Shown: positions 28,800-37,786, counted from the stretch's first letter. The stretch: DNA of 44,453 nucleotides from Oscillospiraceae bacterium (GCA_028692035.1 JAQUYD010000015.1:1-44453), one strand, 5' to 3'. Numbers and translations are program-made. The notes: generated by a model not told the origin, from the letters alone.

Positions 28800-28840
28800 T
28801 TTTCGACAATTTATTATTCCCAAAGCTCTAAAATGTCGAA
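28800..28840 (-). promoter_or_regulatory. Two 0A-box matches upstream of the Spo0A paralogue
   Basis: TGTCGAA, the core of the Spo0A binding site, occurs at 28834-28840 (plus strand) and, in the opposite sense, within TTGTCGAAAA at 28809-28800 (minus strand). They lie about 190-230 bp upstream of the gene start. The rest of 28610-28976 holds no gene; a weak TTCACG/16/TATGAT promoter on the minus strand lies a little further upstream, around 28870-28900. Confidence 0.55.
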
Positions 28841-28933
28841 ATGCGTCGAGAAGAAATGGCTTCCAAATCATATTTTGAGACTATAAATCGTGAAAAGAAA
28901 CAATTATTTACATGAATATTCTATGGTTTTTAC

Positions 28934-28971
28934 AAAAAAGCATTAAAAACGCTCATTTAGCCTTTTTAATG
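28934..28971 (-). terminator. Terminator of the coiled-coil membrane protein gene
   Basis: On the minus strand CATTAAAAA...TTTTTAATG form a 9-bp stem extended by GCT/AGC around AAATG, then CTTTTTT follows. Just 6 bp after the gene ending at 28977. Confidence 0.8.
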
Positions 28972-28976
28972 ACGAT

Positions 28977-29426
28977 CTATCCAAATAATTTTGCCAGCGG
29001 CGAAACGGCCTTTTGCAGGTCGGAGATCGCTTCGTTGAGCTGATCCATATCGATTTTTTCCAGTACTTCAGCGGCCCGCTGGATGGCCGCAAGGCTGTCC
29101 TGCCCCTTGGCTGTCAGCTGATCCATATTGACAATTAAAGAAGGGATATCCGCTTGGGCCAACTCATCGGCCACCGCGCTGAGATTCTCAAAGGTGCGCT
29201 CTGCATTTTGAAGGGTGTGATGCAGTTTAGGGCCCCACAAAAGGAGTACAAATAAGACGAAAGCCGTTAAAAATCCGGTGAGCCCCAGTGCAATTTTGGA
29301 AAACAACAGCTGCTTTTGTGCGGCCAGGGCAGCAAGCTGGGTGTTTTGCACGATCTGTTCCAACAGCGTCGCTTCCGTTTCTTTGTCGGATGTTTGCGCG
29401 GGGCCGCTTACAGGTTGAATGGACAT
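28977..29426 (-). CDS. Small membrane protein with coiled coil, DUF948-like
   Basis: A 149-residue protein: a polar N-terminus (1-40), one membrane helix at about 44-66 (IALGLTGFLTAFVLFVLLLW), then a long amphipathic helical region (72-149) with Leu, Ile and Asp spaced as in a coiled coil (VLEKIDMDQLNEAISDLQKA). It resembles DUF948-type or chemoreceptor-stalk-like proteins; likely anchored with the helical tail outside or inside the cell, orientation unclear. AAAGGAGG precedes the ATG. A TATAAT -10 lies at 29494-29489 on the minus strand. Monocistronic, with a terminator. Function unknown. Confidence 0.75.
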   Translation of the reverse strand: MSIQPVSGPAQTSDKETEATLLEQIVQNTQLAALAAQKQLLFSKIALGLTGFLTAFVLFVLLLWGPKLHHTLQNAERTFENLSAVADELAQADIPSLIVNMDQLTAKGQDSLAAIQRAAEVLEKIDMDQLNEAISDLQKAVSPLAKLFG

Positions 29427-29528
29427 TGTGTTCCTCCTTTTGGCTTCATTGTTTCAACTCAGCCAGTTAAAATCGTAAAGATACAACCATTATAGCAAAA
29501 TTTTCCGCAGGGAGAAACGAAATTTGCT

Positions 29529-29601
29529 CGAAATGGCATTTCGGCGGGGATAAACGGCGACGGAACACGCATACTACTTTTTGAACTCGCCGGATATCCG
29601 G
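29529..29601 (+). promoter_or_regulatory. Two palindromes upstream of the maltodextrin operon
   Basis: CGAAATG-G-CATTTCG (29529-29543) and CCGGATATCCGG (29590-29601) are perfect palindromes in the gap before the binding-protein gene. TTGCTC (29524-29529) and GATAAA (about 29549) could flank the first as a weak promoter. LacI-type regulators of maltose genes use such sites, but no regulator gene is nearby. Confidence 0.35.
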
Positions 29602-29681
29602 TGAAAGGATGGCAACGGGAAAACCGGGTTTGATCCCCTTTTACACATGGCAATCTCAACTTTTAGAATGGAGGAAATAGA

Positions 29682-31049
29682 ATGAAAAAGCGGATCGTGC
29701 CGCTCCTGGCTTTTTGCCTGGCGCTGACGTTGGCTGGATGCGGTGGGAGTGGCGGTTCGTCGGGCGCAAGTGCCGGCAGCGCCGTGGCGGGCAAAAAAGA
29801 AGGATCGATTTATTATCTGAACTTTAAGCCGGAGGTAGCGGACGTCTACCAAAAAGTTGCCGCCGCCTACACCGAGGCGACTGGCGTAGAACTGCGGGTG
29901 GTCACAGCGGCCTCCGGCACCTATGAGCAGACCCTTAAATCTGAGATGGCCAAATCCGACGCACCGACGTTGTTCCAGATCAACGGGCCGTTGGGTTATC
30001 TCAACTGGCAGGATTACTGCGCCGATTTGAGCGATACACAATTGTATCAGCATTTAAACGATCCGTCGCTGGCGGTGACTAGCAAAGACGGCGTATACGG
30101 CATCCCTTATGTGGTGGAGGGTTATGGCATCCTTTACAATGAGGCTATTCTGCGGAAATATTTTGCCATGACCGGGGCAAAGGCAGCTTCTGTCGACGAG
30201 ATCAACAATTTCGAAAAGCTGCAGGAGGTGGTAGAGGATATGACCGCCAAAAAGGAGCAGTTGGGGATCGACGGCGTATTTGCCAGTACCTCGTTAAAGC
30301 CCGGCGAGGATTGGCGTTGGCAGACCCATCTGGCCAACATCCCCCTGTCTTACGAGTGGAGCCGCAGCAATGTGGATCTGACCGGCGACGCGACCCGCGA
30401 GATTGCATTTTTCTACAGTGAAAACTACAAAAAGATCTTTGATTTGTATTTAAACAATTCCACCGTCGACCGCAAGCTTTTGGGTACTCGCCAGGTGATG
30501 GATTCTATGGCTGAATTTGCTTTGGGCCGCTGCGCCATGGTGCAAAACGGCAACTGGGCCTGGAATGACATCAAAGGCGTGGATGGCAATACAGTCGGAG
30601 AAGAAGACGTCAAGTTTCTGCCGGTCTACACTGGTATGGACGGGGAAGAAAATCAGGGGCTATGCATCGGCACCGAGAATTTTTTCTGTATCAACGCCAA
30701 AGCCAGCGAAAACGATCAAAAGCTGGCGGCGGATTTCATTTATTGGCTGTTCTCCTCCGACACCGGAAAAAAGCTGGTGAAAGAGGATTTGGGGTTTATC
30801 GCCCCTTTCGATACGTTTTCTGCCGACGAGTATCCGGAGGACCCTCTGGCCAGGGAGGTGGCGGACTGGATGAACAAAGAGGGGATCCAAAACATCCCAT
30901 GGAATTTTACGCTGTTTCCCGGTCAGACTTTTAAGGATCATTTTGGCGGCGCGCTGCTGCAATACGCCCAGGGGAATATGGAATGGGCCGATGTAGTCAC
31001 GCAGGTGGTGGACGACTGGAAAACGGAAAGCGCCAATCGAACCGTTTAA
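29682..31049 (+). CDS. Carbohydrate ABC transporter substrate-binding lipoprotein
   Basis: A 455-residue family 1 (maltose/oligosaccharide-type) solute-binding protein. The N-terminus has a lipoprotein signal with LAGC at about residues 18-21, then a Gly/Ser-rich linker; the mature fold begins YYLNFKPEVADVYQKVAAAY and includes GVYGIPYVVEGYGILYNEAI, a common hallmark of the family. It hangs on the outer face of the membrane and passes sugar to the two permeases downstream. GGAGG precedes the ATG. A strong hairpin after the stop would allow more binding protein than permease. Substrate probably maltodextrin because of malQ/glgP; not provable from the protein alone. Confidence 0.92.
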   Translation: MKKRIVPLLAFCLALTLAGCGGSGGSSGASAGSAVAGKKEGSIYYLNFKPEVADVYQKVAAAYTEATGVELRVVTAASGTYEQTLKSEMAKSDAPTLFQINGPLGYLNWQDYCADLSDTQLYQHLNDPSLAVTSKDGVYGIPYVVEGYGILYNEAILRKYFAMTGAKAASVDEINNFEKLQEVVEDMTAKKEQLGIDGVFASTSLKPGEDWRWQTHLANIPLSYEWSRSNVDLTGDATREIAFFYSENYKKIFDLYLNNSTVDRKLLGTRQVMDSMAEFALGRCAMVQNGNWAWNDIKGVDGNTVGEEDVKFLPVYTGMDGEENQGLCIGTENFFCINAKASENDQKLAADFIYWLFSSDTGKKLVKEDLGFIAPFDTFSADEYPEDPLAREVADWMNKEGIQNIPWNFTLFPGQTFKDHFGGALLQYAQGNMEWADVVTQVVDDWKTESANRTV

Positions 31050-31073
31050 GCCGGCGCCCGGGGCGGAGAACTG

Positions 31074-31117
31074 AAAATAGCGGGCGGGCTTGCAGGGAAA
31101 CCCCGCCCGCTATTTTT
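31074..31117 (+). terminator. Attenuating terminator between binding protein and permeases
   Basis: AAAATAGCGGGCGGG and CCCGCCCGCTATTTT (15 bp, perfect) with T5. No separate promoter is obvious before the next gene, so partial read-through is expected. Confidence 0.85.
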
Positions 31118-31179
31118 CAAGATCTGGACCCCGGCGGCATTGTGGCCCGGATGATTCCAATCAGTCAGGAGCGTGCAAT

Positions 31180-32025
31180 ATGCAAAAAAGCTACCGAAAA
31201 TATGCTGTTTTTTTTATTCTGCCGACATTCATCGCGTTCATCATCGCTTTTCTGGTGCCATTTTTATTTGGCATTTATCTCTCCTTCACCAAGTTTACCA
31301 CTGTGACCAATACCCAGTGGGTGGGGTGGGACAATTATGTTCGGGCGTTTACCGCAAATCGCGATTTTACCCACGCCTTGGGGGTCACGGCGGCCTTCAC
31401 CGTCGTATCAGTGATCTCAGTAAACCTGCTGGCCTTTGGACTGGCATTGCTTTTGACCCGGGGAATCCGGGGGACAAACCTGTTTCGCACGGTCTTTTTT
31501 ATGCCGAACCTCATTGGCGGAATCGTCTTAGGCTACATCTGGCAGCTGATGATCAACGGACTGCTGCTGCGCGCCGGGGTGGACATTACTTACGACCCCA
31601 AGTATGGCTTTTGGGGATTGGTGGTGCTGATGAACTGGCAGATGATTGGCTATATGATGATCATTTATATTGCGGGACTGCAAAACCTGCCCGGCGACGT
31701 GCTGGAAGCGGCGGAAATCGACGGGGCTTCTCCTTGGCAAAAGCTGCGCCACGTAACCATTCCAATGGTGATGCCCTCGATTACCATCTGTACCTTTCTA
31801 ACCCTGACCAACTCCTTCAAGCTATTCGACCAAAACTTTGCCTTGACTGCCGGCGCCCCCATGAAAAAAACGGCGATGCTGGCATTGGATATTTACAATA
31901 CCTTCTATGGCAGGGTCGGTGACGAAGGGGTGGGGCAGGCCAAAGCGGTGGTGTTCTTTTTGATGGTGGCGGCCATCGCCTTTGTGCAACTTTGGACGAC
32001 CAGAAGCAGGGAGGTGGAACAGTGA
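31180..32025 (+). CDS. Sugar ABC transporter permease (MalF-like)
   Basis: A 281-residue membrane protein with six helices, the first at about 8-32 (VFFILPTFIAFIIAFLVPFL). The coupling loop EAAEIDGASPWQKLRHVTIP is the MalF/MsmF consensus (EAAxxDGAxxxxxFxxITxP). ATG 31180 has CAGGAGC; earlier in-frame starts lie in the terminator. Overlaps the next permease by 4 bp (GTGA). Confidence 0.93.
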   Translation: MQKSYRKYAVFFILPTFIAFIIAFLVPFLFGIYLSFTKFTTVTNTQWVGWDNYVRAFTANRDFTHALGVTAAFTVVSVISVNLLAFGLALLLTRGIRGTNLFRTVFFMPNLIGGIVLGYIWQLMINGLLLRAGVDITYDPKYGFWGLVVLMNWQMIGYMMIIYIAGLQNLPGDVLEAAEIDGASPWQKLRHVTIPMVMPSITICTFLTLTNSFKLFDQNFALTAGAPMKKTAMLALDIYNTFYGRVGDEGVGQAKAVVFFLMVAAIAFVQLWTTRSREVEQ

Positions 32026-32861
32026 AGCAGAAGAAAAAAAGCTGGCGCAGCACCCTGCTGGTCGTTTTTCTTACGATTCTGGCGGTGTTTTTTCTGGCCC
32101 CGGTTTTTCTGGTGCTGATGAATTCCTTCAAAGGCCAGTTTTACATCTCTGACGCGCCGTTTGCCCTGCCGGACGCCAACACTTTTGTAGGGCTTAAAAA
32201 TTATTGGAATGGGATCCAGAAGGTGGGCTTTTTTTCCGCATTCGGCTATTCATTGTTCATCACCGTCTGTTCGGTGGCGGCGATCGTGCTGTTCTGTGCC
32301 ATGACTGCATGGTATCTGGTCCGGGTAAAAACACGCATGGCAAACGGCCTTTATTATCTGTTCGTTTTCAGTATGGTCGTGCCGTTCCAGATGGTGATGT
32401 TCACCATGTCCAAAATAGCGAATCTGCTGCGCCTGGATCATCCGGTGGGCATTATTCTTTTGTATCTGGGTTTCGGTTCCGGCTTGTCCGTATTTTTGTA
32501 CAGCGGTTTTATCAAGGGCATTCCGCTAGACGTGGAAGAGGCTGCTACCATTGACGGCTGCCGCCCGCTCCAGACCTTTTTCCTCGTCGTTTTTCCAATC
32601 CTCAAGCCGACCGCGATCACCGTGGCGATTCTAAACGCCATGTGGATCTGGAACGACTATTTGCTGCCGTATTTGGTCATTGGCAACCGGTATCGCACCA
32701 TCCCTATCGCGGTGCAATATCTACAGGGCGGATACGGTTCCCGGGATATGGGGGCGCTGATGGCCACACTGATTTTGGCGATTATTCCCATCGTGGTTTT
32801 TTATCTGGCCTGCCAGAAATATATCATCAAAGGGGTCATGGCCGGCGCGGTCAAAGGGTAA
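32022..32861 (+). CDS. Sugar ABC transporter permease (MalG-like)
   Basis: A 279-residue membrane protein with six helices, first at about 10-33 (TLLVVFLTILAVFFLAPVFL). Coupling loop EEAATIDGCRPLQTFFLVVF, then P, as in MalG/MsmG. The GTG at 32022 overlaps the previous stop and has GGGAGGTGG 5 bp upstream; the TTG-initiated frame from 31992 is longer but poorer. No ATPase follows, so these permeases must use an ATPase encoded elsewhere (MsmX-type sharing is known in Firmicutes). Confidence 0.93.
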   Translation: MKQKKKSWRSTLLVVFLTILAVFFLAPVFLVLMNSFKGQFYISDAPFALPDANTFVGLKNYWNGIQKVGFFSAFGYSLFITVCSVAAIVLFCAMTAWYLVRVKTRMANGLYYLFVFSMVVPFQMVMFTMSKIANLLRLDHPVGIILLYLGFGSGLSVFLYSGFIKGIPLDVEEAATIDGCRPLQTFFLVVFPILKPTAITVAILNAMWIWNDYLLPYLVIGNRYRTIPIAVQYLQGGYGSRDMGALMATLILAIIPIVVFYLACQKYIIKGVMAGAVKG

Positions 32862-32902
32862 GGCAACGCTAAGCGCCGCCAGTGAGCAATAGGGAAAAGG
32901 AT

Positions 32903-32931
32903 TTGACGGCGGTGCGTTTGGAGAGTATGAT
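32903..32931 (+). promoter_or_regulatory. Internal promoter before malQ
   Basis: TTGACG (32903-32908), 17 bp, TATGAT (32926-32931), predicted start near 32938. It allows malQ-glgP to be expressed apart from the transporter. Confidence 0.65.
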
Positions 32932-33032
32932 AATTGCAAGAAATTCTGTCCGAGAGGTTTTGGGCACGGCTGACACGAGGCAAAACCGCGACGGCAATCT
33001 TGAAAGTCGCAGGGAAAGGACGGTACCTGGGT

Positions 33033-34541
33033 TTGAGCGGTAAAAAACAAAAGCCATTGGGGCGCGGCGCAGGGGTGCTGCTGCCTGTGTTTTGTCTACC
33101 GTCCGATTATGGCATCGGCGCTTTCGGACGGGAAGCGTATGATTTTGTGGATTTTTTGGCCCAAGCGGGCCAGCGATACTGGCAGGTGCTGCCTTTGGGG
33201 CCTACAAGCTATGGGGACAGCCCTTATCAAAGCTTTTCCGCTTTTGGTGGGAACCCGTATTTTATCGATCTAAACGTCTTGATCGAGCGGGGCCTTTTGC
33301 GAAAAGAAGAAGCGCAGGGGCTGGATTGGGGCCTGCGGCCCGATTGGGTGGATTACGAAAAGCTATATGCCCACCGCTTCCTGGTCCTGAAAAAGGTCTG
33401 GTTCCGTAGCGGATGCGCCCAGGATGCGGATTTTCGCTCCTTTTGCGCGGAAAACAAAGCCTGGCTGGAGGAGTATGCGCTATTCATGGCGCTGAAAGAT
33501 CAGTTCGGTGGCCGGGAATGGCAGCTGTGGCCGGAAGAAATTCGGCTGCGGCAGCCAGAGGCGATTCGAGAATGCCGAGAGCGGCTGAACGGGGAAATAG
33601 AATTCTGGCAGTATGTTCAGTATCTTTTCTTTGCCCAATGGAGCAGTTTAAAAGCCTATGCCAACCGAAAAGGGATCTCGATTATTGGCGATATCCCCAT
33701 TTATGTGGCCATGGACAGCGCCGACGTCTGGGTCAACGGCAGCTTGTTCCAGCTGGATGACAGCCACCACCCGACTGCGGTAGCGGGGGTGCCGCCGGAT
33801 CTGTTTTCCTCCACCGGACAGTTGTGGGGCAATCCGCTGTACGACTGGCAGGCTATGGAGCGGGACGGTTTTTCCTGGTGGAAGGCGCGGATGTCCGCTT
33901 CGGCCGCATTGTACGATCTGATCCGTATCGACCATTTCATTGGGATTGTCAATTACTATTCCATCCCGGCGGGAGAAGAAACGGCGCTGAACGGCAGATG
34001 GATGCAGGGCCCGGGCGAAAAGCTTTTAAACGCCATCGGTCCGGCGCTTGGCAGCAAAAGGATCATCGCCGAGGATCTGGGGGTCGTAACTCCAGCGGTG
34101 CGGCGGCTTTTGCGCCGGACGGGATATCCGGGTATGAAGCTGATGGAATTTGCTTTTGACAGCGATAGCGCCAATGAAAACCTGCCTTGCTACTTTGACA
34201 AAAACCTGGTGGCCTACGGCGGCACCCATGATAATGAGACTCTGGCGGGCTTTTTCGGCCCCGGCCAGAGCCGGAAGATGCTGCGTTTTGCCCGCCGATA
34301 CCTAAATGTTTCGCAGAACGTGCAAATCCCTTGGGCGTTAATCCGCGCGGGCTACGCCAGCTGTGCGGATACGGTGGTTTTTCAGCTTCAGGATTTTTTG
34401 GGACTGGAAAACCATGCCCGCATCAACACGCCGTCCACCCTAGGGGGCAACTGGTGCTGGCGGCTGACCAAAGGGCAGCTGCATGATGATTTGGCCGTGC
34501 GCATCCGGGAACTGGCGGAGCTTTACGGCAGATGCAGATAG
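33033..34541 (+). CDS. malQ: 4-alpha-glucanotransferase (GH77)
   Basis: A ~502-residue amylomaltase that transfers maltodextrin segments between chains, releasing glucose and making substrates for the phosphorylase. N-terminal RGAGVLLPVFCLPSDYGIG is the GH77 opening; catalytic residues are visible in LIRIDHFIG (nucleophile Asp), IAEDLG (acid/base Glu) and YGGTHDNETL (Asp). The start is uncertain: TTG 33033 is chosen since it gives normal family length, an AAAGGA box lies 12 bp upstream, and the frame's first start (32934) coincides with the predicted transcription start. Directly upstream of glgP. Confidence 0.92.
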   Translation: MSGKKQKPLGRGAGVLLPVFCLPSDYGIGAFGREAYDFVDFLAQAGQRYWQVLPLGPTSYGDSPYQSFSAFGGNPYFIDLNVLIERGLLRKEEAQGLDWGLRPDWVDYEKLYAHRFLVLKKVWFRSGCAQDADFRSFCAENKAWLEEYALFMALKDQFGGREWQLWPEEIRLRQPEAIRECRERLNGEIEFWQYVQYLFFAQWSSLKAYANRKGISIIGDIPIYVAMDSADVWVNGSLFQLDDSHHPTAVAGVPPDLFSSTGQLWGNPLYDWQAMERDGFSWWKARMSASAALYDLIRIDHFIGIVNYYSIPAGEETALNGRWMQGPGEKLLNAIGPALGSKRIIAEDLGVVTPAVRRLLRRTGYPGMKLMEFAFDSDSANENLPCYFDKNLVAYGGTHDNETLAGFFGPGQSRKMLRFARRYLNVSQNVQIPWALIRAGYASCADTVVFQLQDFLGLENHARINTPSTLGGNWCWRLTKGQLHDDLAVRIRELAELYGRCR

Positions 34542-34557
34542 AGAGGAGCGGTTCCTT

Positions 34558-36894
34558 TTGCAGAATTTTGAAAACGATATCCAGACCATTTTACGGCTGG
34601 ACGGGGGCGTGTCGCCTGAGCGGGCGAACCTGCGCCAGCTTTATGATGCGGTGTCCAAAGCGGCAATGGCGGCGCTGGCGCCCCGCTGGCAGGAGCAACC
34701 GGGCCAAAAACGCGCCTGTTACCTCTCGGCGGAGTTTTTGCTGGGCCGCCTGGTTTACAGCAACCTGATGAATTTAGGGCTTTTGGACCGGTGCAAAACC
34801 TTTTTAAACGGCCATGGAATCGATCCGGCGATTTTTGAACAAATTGAGGACGACGCCTTGGGCAACGGCGGGCTGGGGCGGCTAGCCGCCTGCTTTTTGG
34901 ATTCTGCTGCCACCCAGGGCGTCCCGCTGGACGGATTCGGCATCCGCTACCGGTACGGGCTGTTCCGCCAGCGGTTTGAGGATGGCTTTCAACGGGAGGA
35001 GCCGGACGACTGGCTGCGGTTTGGCGATCCGTGGAGCGTGCGAAAGGAAGAAGAAGCGGTGCTGGTGCGCTTCGGCGGCCAAACGGTAAAGGCGGTGCCT
35101 TACGATATGCCGGTGATCGGGTATGGCGGCGGGCTTGTCAATACGCTGCGGCTGTGGCAGGCCGAGGCGGTAGAGGAGTTTGATTTTGACCTGTTTAACC
35201 GGCAGGAATACGATGCGGCGGTGCAGCAAAAAAATCGGGCGGAGGATATTTCCGCCGTACTGTACCCCAACGACGATACCGATGAAGGCCGCAGGTTGCG
35301 GCTAAAACAGCAGTATTTTTTCGCCAGCGCGACCATGCAGACCCTAGTCCGGCGGTACGCGGCTGTCCACGGTGTGGATTTCTCCGGCTTTTGGGAGCAG
35401 TATGCCATCCAGCTTAACGATACCCACCCGACGGTGGCGATTCCGGAGCTTTTGCGCCTGTTGATGGAACAGCAGCTTCTTTCTTTTGAAGAGGCGTTCG
35501 ATATCGTGGAAAAGACCTTTGCCTATACCAATCACACGATTATGGCGGAAGCGCTGGAAAAATGGAACGTACCCCTTTTCTGTTCGGTGCTGCCGGAAGT
35601 ATACCCTTATGTGGTGATGCTGCAAAATGCCCTGATGCGCTCTCTGGCAGCCAAGGGCTTTTCGGCGGAGAAAAGGGCGGGGTACAGCATCATCGAAAAA
35701 GAAACGGTCCATATGGCACGGATGGCGATTTTTGCCGGCCATACCATCAACGGCGTGGCGAAAATCCACACCGAGATCCTCAAAAACAGCGCCCTAAAGG
35801 ATTGGTACCAACTCTATCCGACGCGCTTTCAAAACAAGACCAATGGCATTACCCAGCGCCGCTGGCTTGCCTTGTGCAATCCGGAGCTGTCTGGGCTGGT
35901 CACGGACCTTTGCGGCGACGGCTGGCAGACCGATCTTGAGCAGATCAAGGGCCTGGAGCGGTTTGCGGAGGATCCGGCGGTGCTGGAACGGTTTGCCGCC
36001 GTCAAGCTGGAAAAAAAGAGGCAGCTGTGTGCGTTTGTGCAAGAGCAAGAGGGGGTCAGGCTAGACCCTGCTTTCCTATTCGACGTGCAGATCAAACGGC
36101 TGCACGAATATAAAAGGCAGCTGCTCAACGCTTTCTCCATTCTGGATCTTTACTTTGCCCTCAAAGACGGTACCTTAACCGGTTGGAACCCGGCGGTGTT
36201 TTTGTTTGGCGCCAAGGCGGCGCCCGGATACCGGCGGGCCAAGGGGATCATCAAATACATCCATGAAATCGCAAAGCTGGTCAATGGCGACCCCGATACC
36301 AATGGCCGGCTGCAGGTGGTGTTCGTGCAAAATTACAATGTCTCTTACGCGGAAAAACTCATCCCCGCGGCAGATGTTTCGGAGCAAATCTCCACCGCAG
36401 GCACTGAGGCTTCCGGCACCGGCAACATGAAGTTCATGCTCAACGGCGCGGTGACGCTAGGAACATTGGATGGGGCCAATATCGAGATTGTAGAACAGGC
36501 GGGGAGGGAAAACAACTATATCTTTGGCGCGACGGTGGAAGAACTGACAGCACTGGAGGGATATGATCCGGTCAGAATTTTAAAAGAGAATGTCCGGATC
36601 CGCCGGGTGGTGGATACGCTCATCGACGGCACCTTTTCAGATGGCGGCACCGGCGTATTCCAGGAGCTGTACGACTCGCTGACCATTGGCGCCAGCTGGC
36701 ATGCCCCAGATCAGTATTATCTGCTTTTGGATTTTCTCCCGTACTGCGACGCGAAGCGCCAAAGCAACAAAGACTATGGAAACAGGCTTGCTTTTACGAA
36801 AAAATGCCTAATAAATACTGCCAACGCAGGAACCTTTTCCAGCGATCGGACGATTCGGGAATATGCGAAAGAAATCTGGGGGATCCTGCGCTGA
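34558..36894 (+). CDS. glgP: Glycogen/maltodextrin phosphorylase (GT35)
   Basis: A 778-residue PLP enzyme that removes terminal alpha-1,4-glucose as glucose-1-phosphate. LSAEFLLGRLVYSNLMNLGL, QLNDTHPTVAIPEL and IFAGHTINGVAKIHTEIL are family blocks; the PLP-binding Lys is K625 in EASGTGNMKFMLNGAVTLGT. TTG at 34558 has GAGAGGAG 9 bp upstream and begins just after the malQ stop, so it is coupled to malQ; the longer frame from 34483 overlaps malQ and is rejected. Full length for bacterial phosphorylases. Ends the maltodextrin module; a terminator follows 120 bp downstream. Confidence 0.95.
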   Translation: MQNFENDIQTILRLDGGVSPERANLRQLYDAVSKAAMAALAPRWQEQPGQKRACYLSAEFLLGRLVYSNLMNLGLLDRCKTFLNGHGIDPAIFEQIEDDALGNGGLGRLAACFLDSAATQGVPLDGFGIRYRYGLFRQRFEDGFQREEPDDWLRFGDPWSVRKEEEAVLVRFGGQTVKAVPYDMPVIGYGGGLVNTLRLWQAEAVEEFDFDLFNRQEYDAAVQQKNRAEDISAVLYPNDDTDEGRRLRLKQQYFFASATMQTLVRRYAAVHGVDFSGFWEQYAIQLNDTHPTVAIPELLRLLMEQQLLSFEEAFDIVEKTFAYTNHTIMAEALEKWNVPLFCSVLPEVYPYVVMLQNALMRSLAAKGFSAEKRAGYSIIEKETVHMARMAIFAGHTINGVAKIHTEILKNSALKDWYQLYPTRFQNKTNGITQRRWLALCNPELSGLVTDLCGDGWQTDLEQIKGLERFAEDPAVLERFAAVKLEKKRQLCAFVQEQEGVRLDPAFLFDVQIKRLHEYKRQLLNAFSILDLYFALKDGTLTGWNPAVFLFGAKAAPGYRRAKGIIKYIHEIAKLVNGDPDTNGRLQVVFVQNYNVSYAEKLIPAADVSEQISTAGTEASGTGNMKFMLNGAVTLGTLDGANIEIVEQAGRENNYIFGATVEELTALEGYDPVRILKENVRIRRVVDTLIDGTFSDGGTGVFQELYDSLTIGASWHAPDQYYLLLDFLPYCDAKRQSNKDYGNRLAFTKKCLINTANAGTFSSDRTIREYAKEIWGILR

Positions 36895-37015
36895 CAGAAG
36901 ATGTGCCTCGCCGCCCCTTTTTCGCTCCGTGTTTATTTTTACACCGGGCTGGGCTACCTTTTGGATTGCCATCGGTACTGGTCGGTTCGGTTCTCCAGGA
37001 AAAGAACATTGCAAA

Positions 37016-37045
37016 AAAAGGCCGGCTTAAAAAAGCCGGCCTTTT
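37016..37045 (+). terminator. Terminator after glgP
   Basis: AAAAGGCCGGCTT and AAGCCGGCCTTTT pair perfectly around a 4-nt A loop. The stretch 36895-37015 before it holds no gene. Confidence 0.88.
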
Positions 37046-37099
37046 CTCTGGATTTTTCGACGGTTTTCCCCTATAATGAAGCGAAAGGGGGGAAGGCGT

Positions 37100-37678
37100 T
37101 TGGAAGAGTTATGGAACCAGATGAAAGCGGATCTGCAAAAATGCGAGCGCTGCGGTTTGTGCCGCACACGGACCCAGGCGGTTTGGGGGGTGGGGAACCC
37201 GCAGACCAAGGTGCTCTTTATCGGCGAGGCGCCAGGTAAAAATGAGGACGAGCAGGGAGAGCCGTTTGTGGGCCGCAGCGGCCAGCTGTTAGATAAAATG
37301 TTGGCCGTAGTGGATCTTGACCGGAAGAAAAATATCTACATCACCAATATTGTCAAATGCCGCCCGCCGGAAAACCGGGATCCTCTGCCGGAGGAGGTGG
37401 CCGCGTGTTTGGGCTATCTGCGGGAACAGACGCGGCTGTTAGCGCCGAAAATTATCGTTTGCCTGGGGCGGATCAGTGCCACGCGGATTATGGATCCGGC
37501 GTTTAAAGTGACAAAAGAGCATGGGCAATGGATGGAAAAGGGCGGCATCCACATGATGGGTACCTTCCATCCGGCGGCGCTGTTGCGCAATTCCGGCAAC
37601 AAGCCTGCCGCATTAGAGGATCTGTTGGGCCTGCGGGAAAAAATCCGCGCATTGTGCCCGGAGGTTTACGAGCTGTGA
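37100..37678 (+). CDS. Uracil-DNA glycosylase, family 4 (Fe-S)
   Basis: A 192-residue repair enzyme that excises uracil from DNA. CERCGLC at residues 15-21 supplies two of the four Fe-S cysteines; GEAPGKNEDEQGEPFVGRSG is the active-site and uracil-binding block; NIVKCRPPENRDP and FHPAALLR are the second Cys area and the His motif. TTG 37100 is chosen: the ATG at 37076 is part of the TATAATG promoter -10 (37072-37077) and cannot be translated from that start. GGGGGGAAGG sits upstream. Stands alone between terminators. Confidence 0.92.
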   Translation: MEELWNQMKADLQKCERCGLCRTRTQAVWGVGNPQTKVLFIGEAPGKNEDEQGEPFVGRSGQLLDKMLAVVDLDRKKNIYITNIVKCRPPENRDPLPEEVAACLGYLREQTRLLAPKIIVCLGRISATRIMDPAFKVTKEHGQWMEKGGIHMMGTFHPAALLRNSGNKPAALEDLLGLREKIRALCPEVYEL

Positions 37679-37703
37679 ACCGGAAAAGCCGCGGCAGATT
37701 TTC

Positions 37704-37742
37704 ATGGGCGCTTAGGATGAAAAAATCCTGAGCGCCCATTTT
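37704..37742 (+). terminator. Terminator after the uracil-DNA glycosylase
   Basis: ATGGGCGCTTAGGAT pairs with ATCCTGAGCGCCCAT (one mismatch/GU) around GAAAAA, followed by TTTCC. Confidence 0.8.
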
Positions 37743-37768
37743 CCCCCAGACAGCCTGATTTTCTCTGT

Positions 37769-37786
37769 AAAAAGGCGACGCTTTTT
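37769..37786 (+). promoter_or_regulatory. Possible operator upstream of feoAB
   Basis: AAAAAG-GCGACG-CTTTTT, a symmetric A/T-armed site about 26 bp upstream of a TATACT -10 (37813-37818). Iron regulators bind near such positions, but the sequence is not a recognisable Fur or DtxR box; it could also be a small hairpin. Confidence 0.25.

Noticed and set aside
28609-28809. 66-codon minus-strand ORF upstream of the Spo0A paralogue
   Set aside because: TTG start inside a 0A box, no ribosome binding site, low-complexity basic product.
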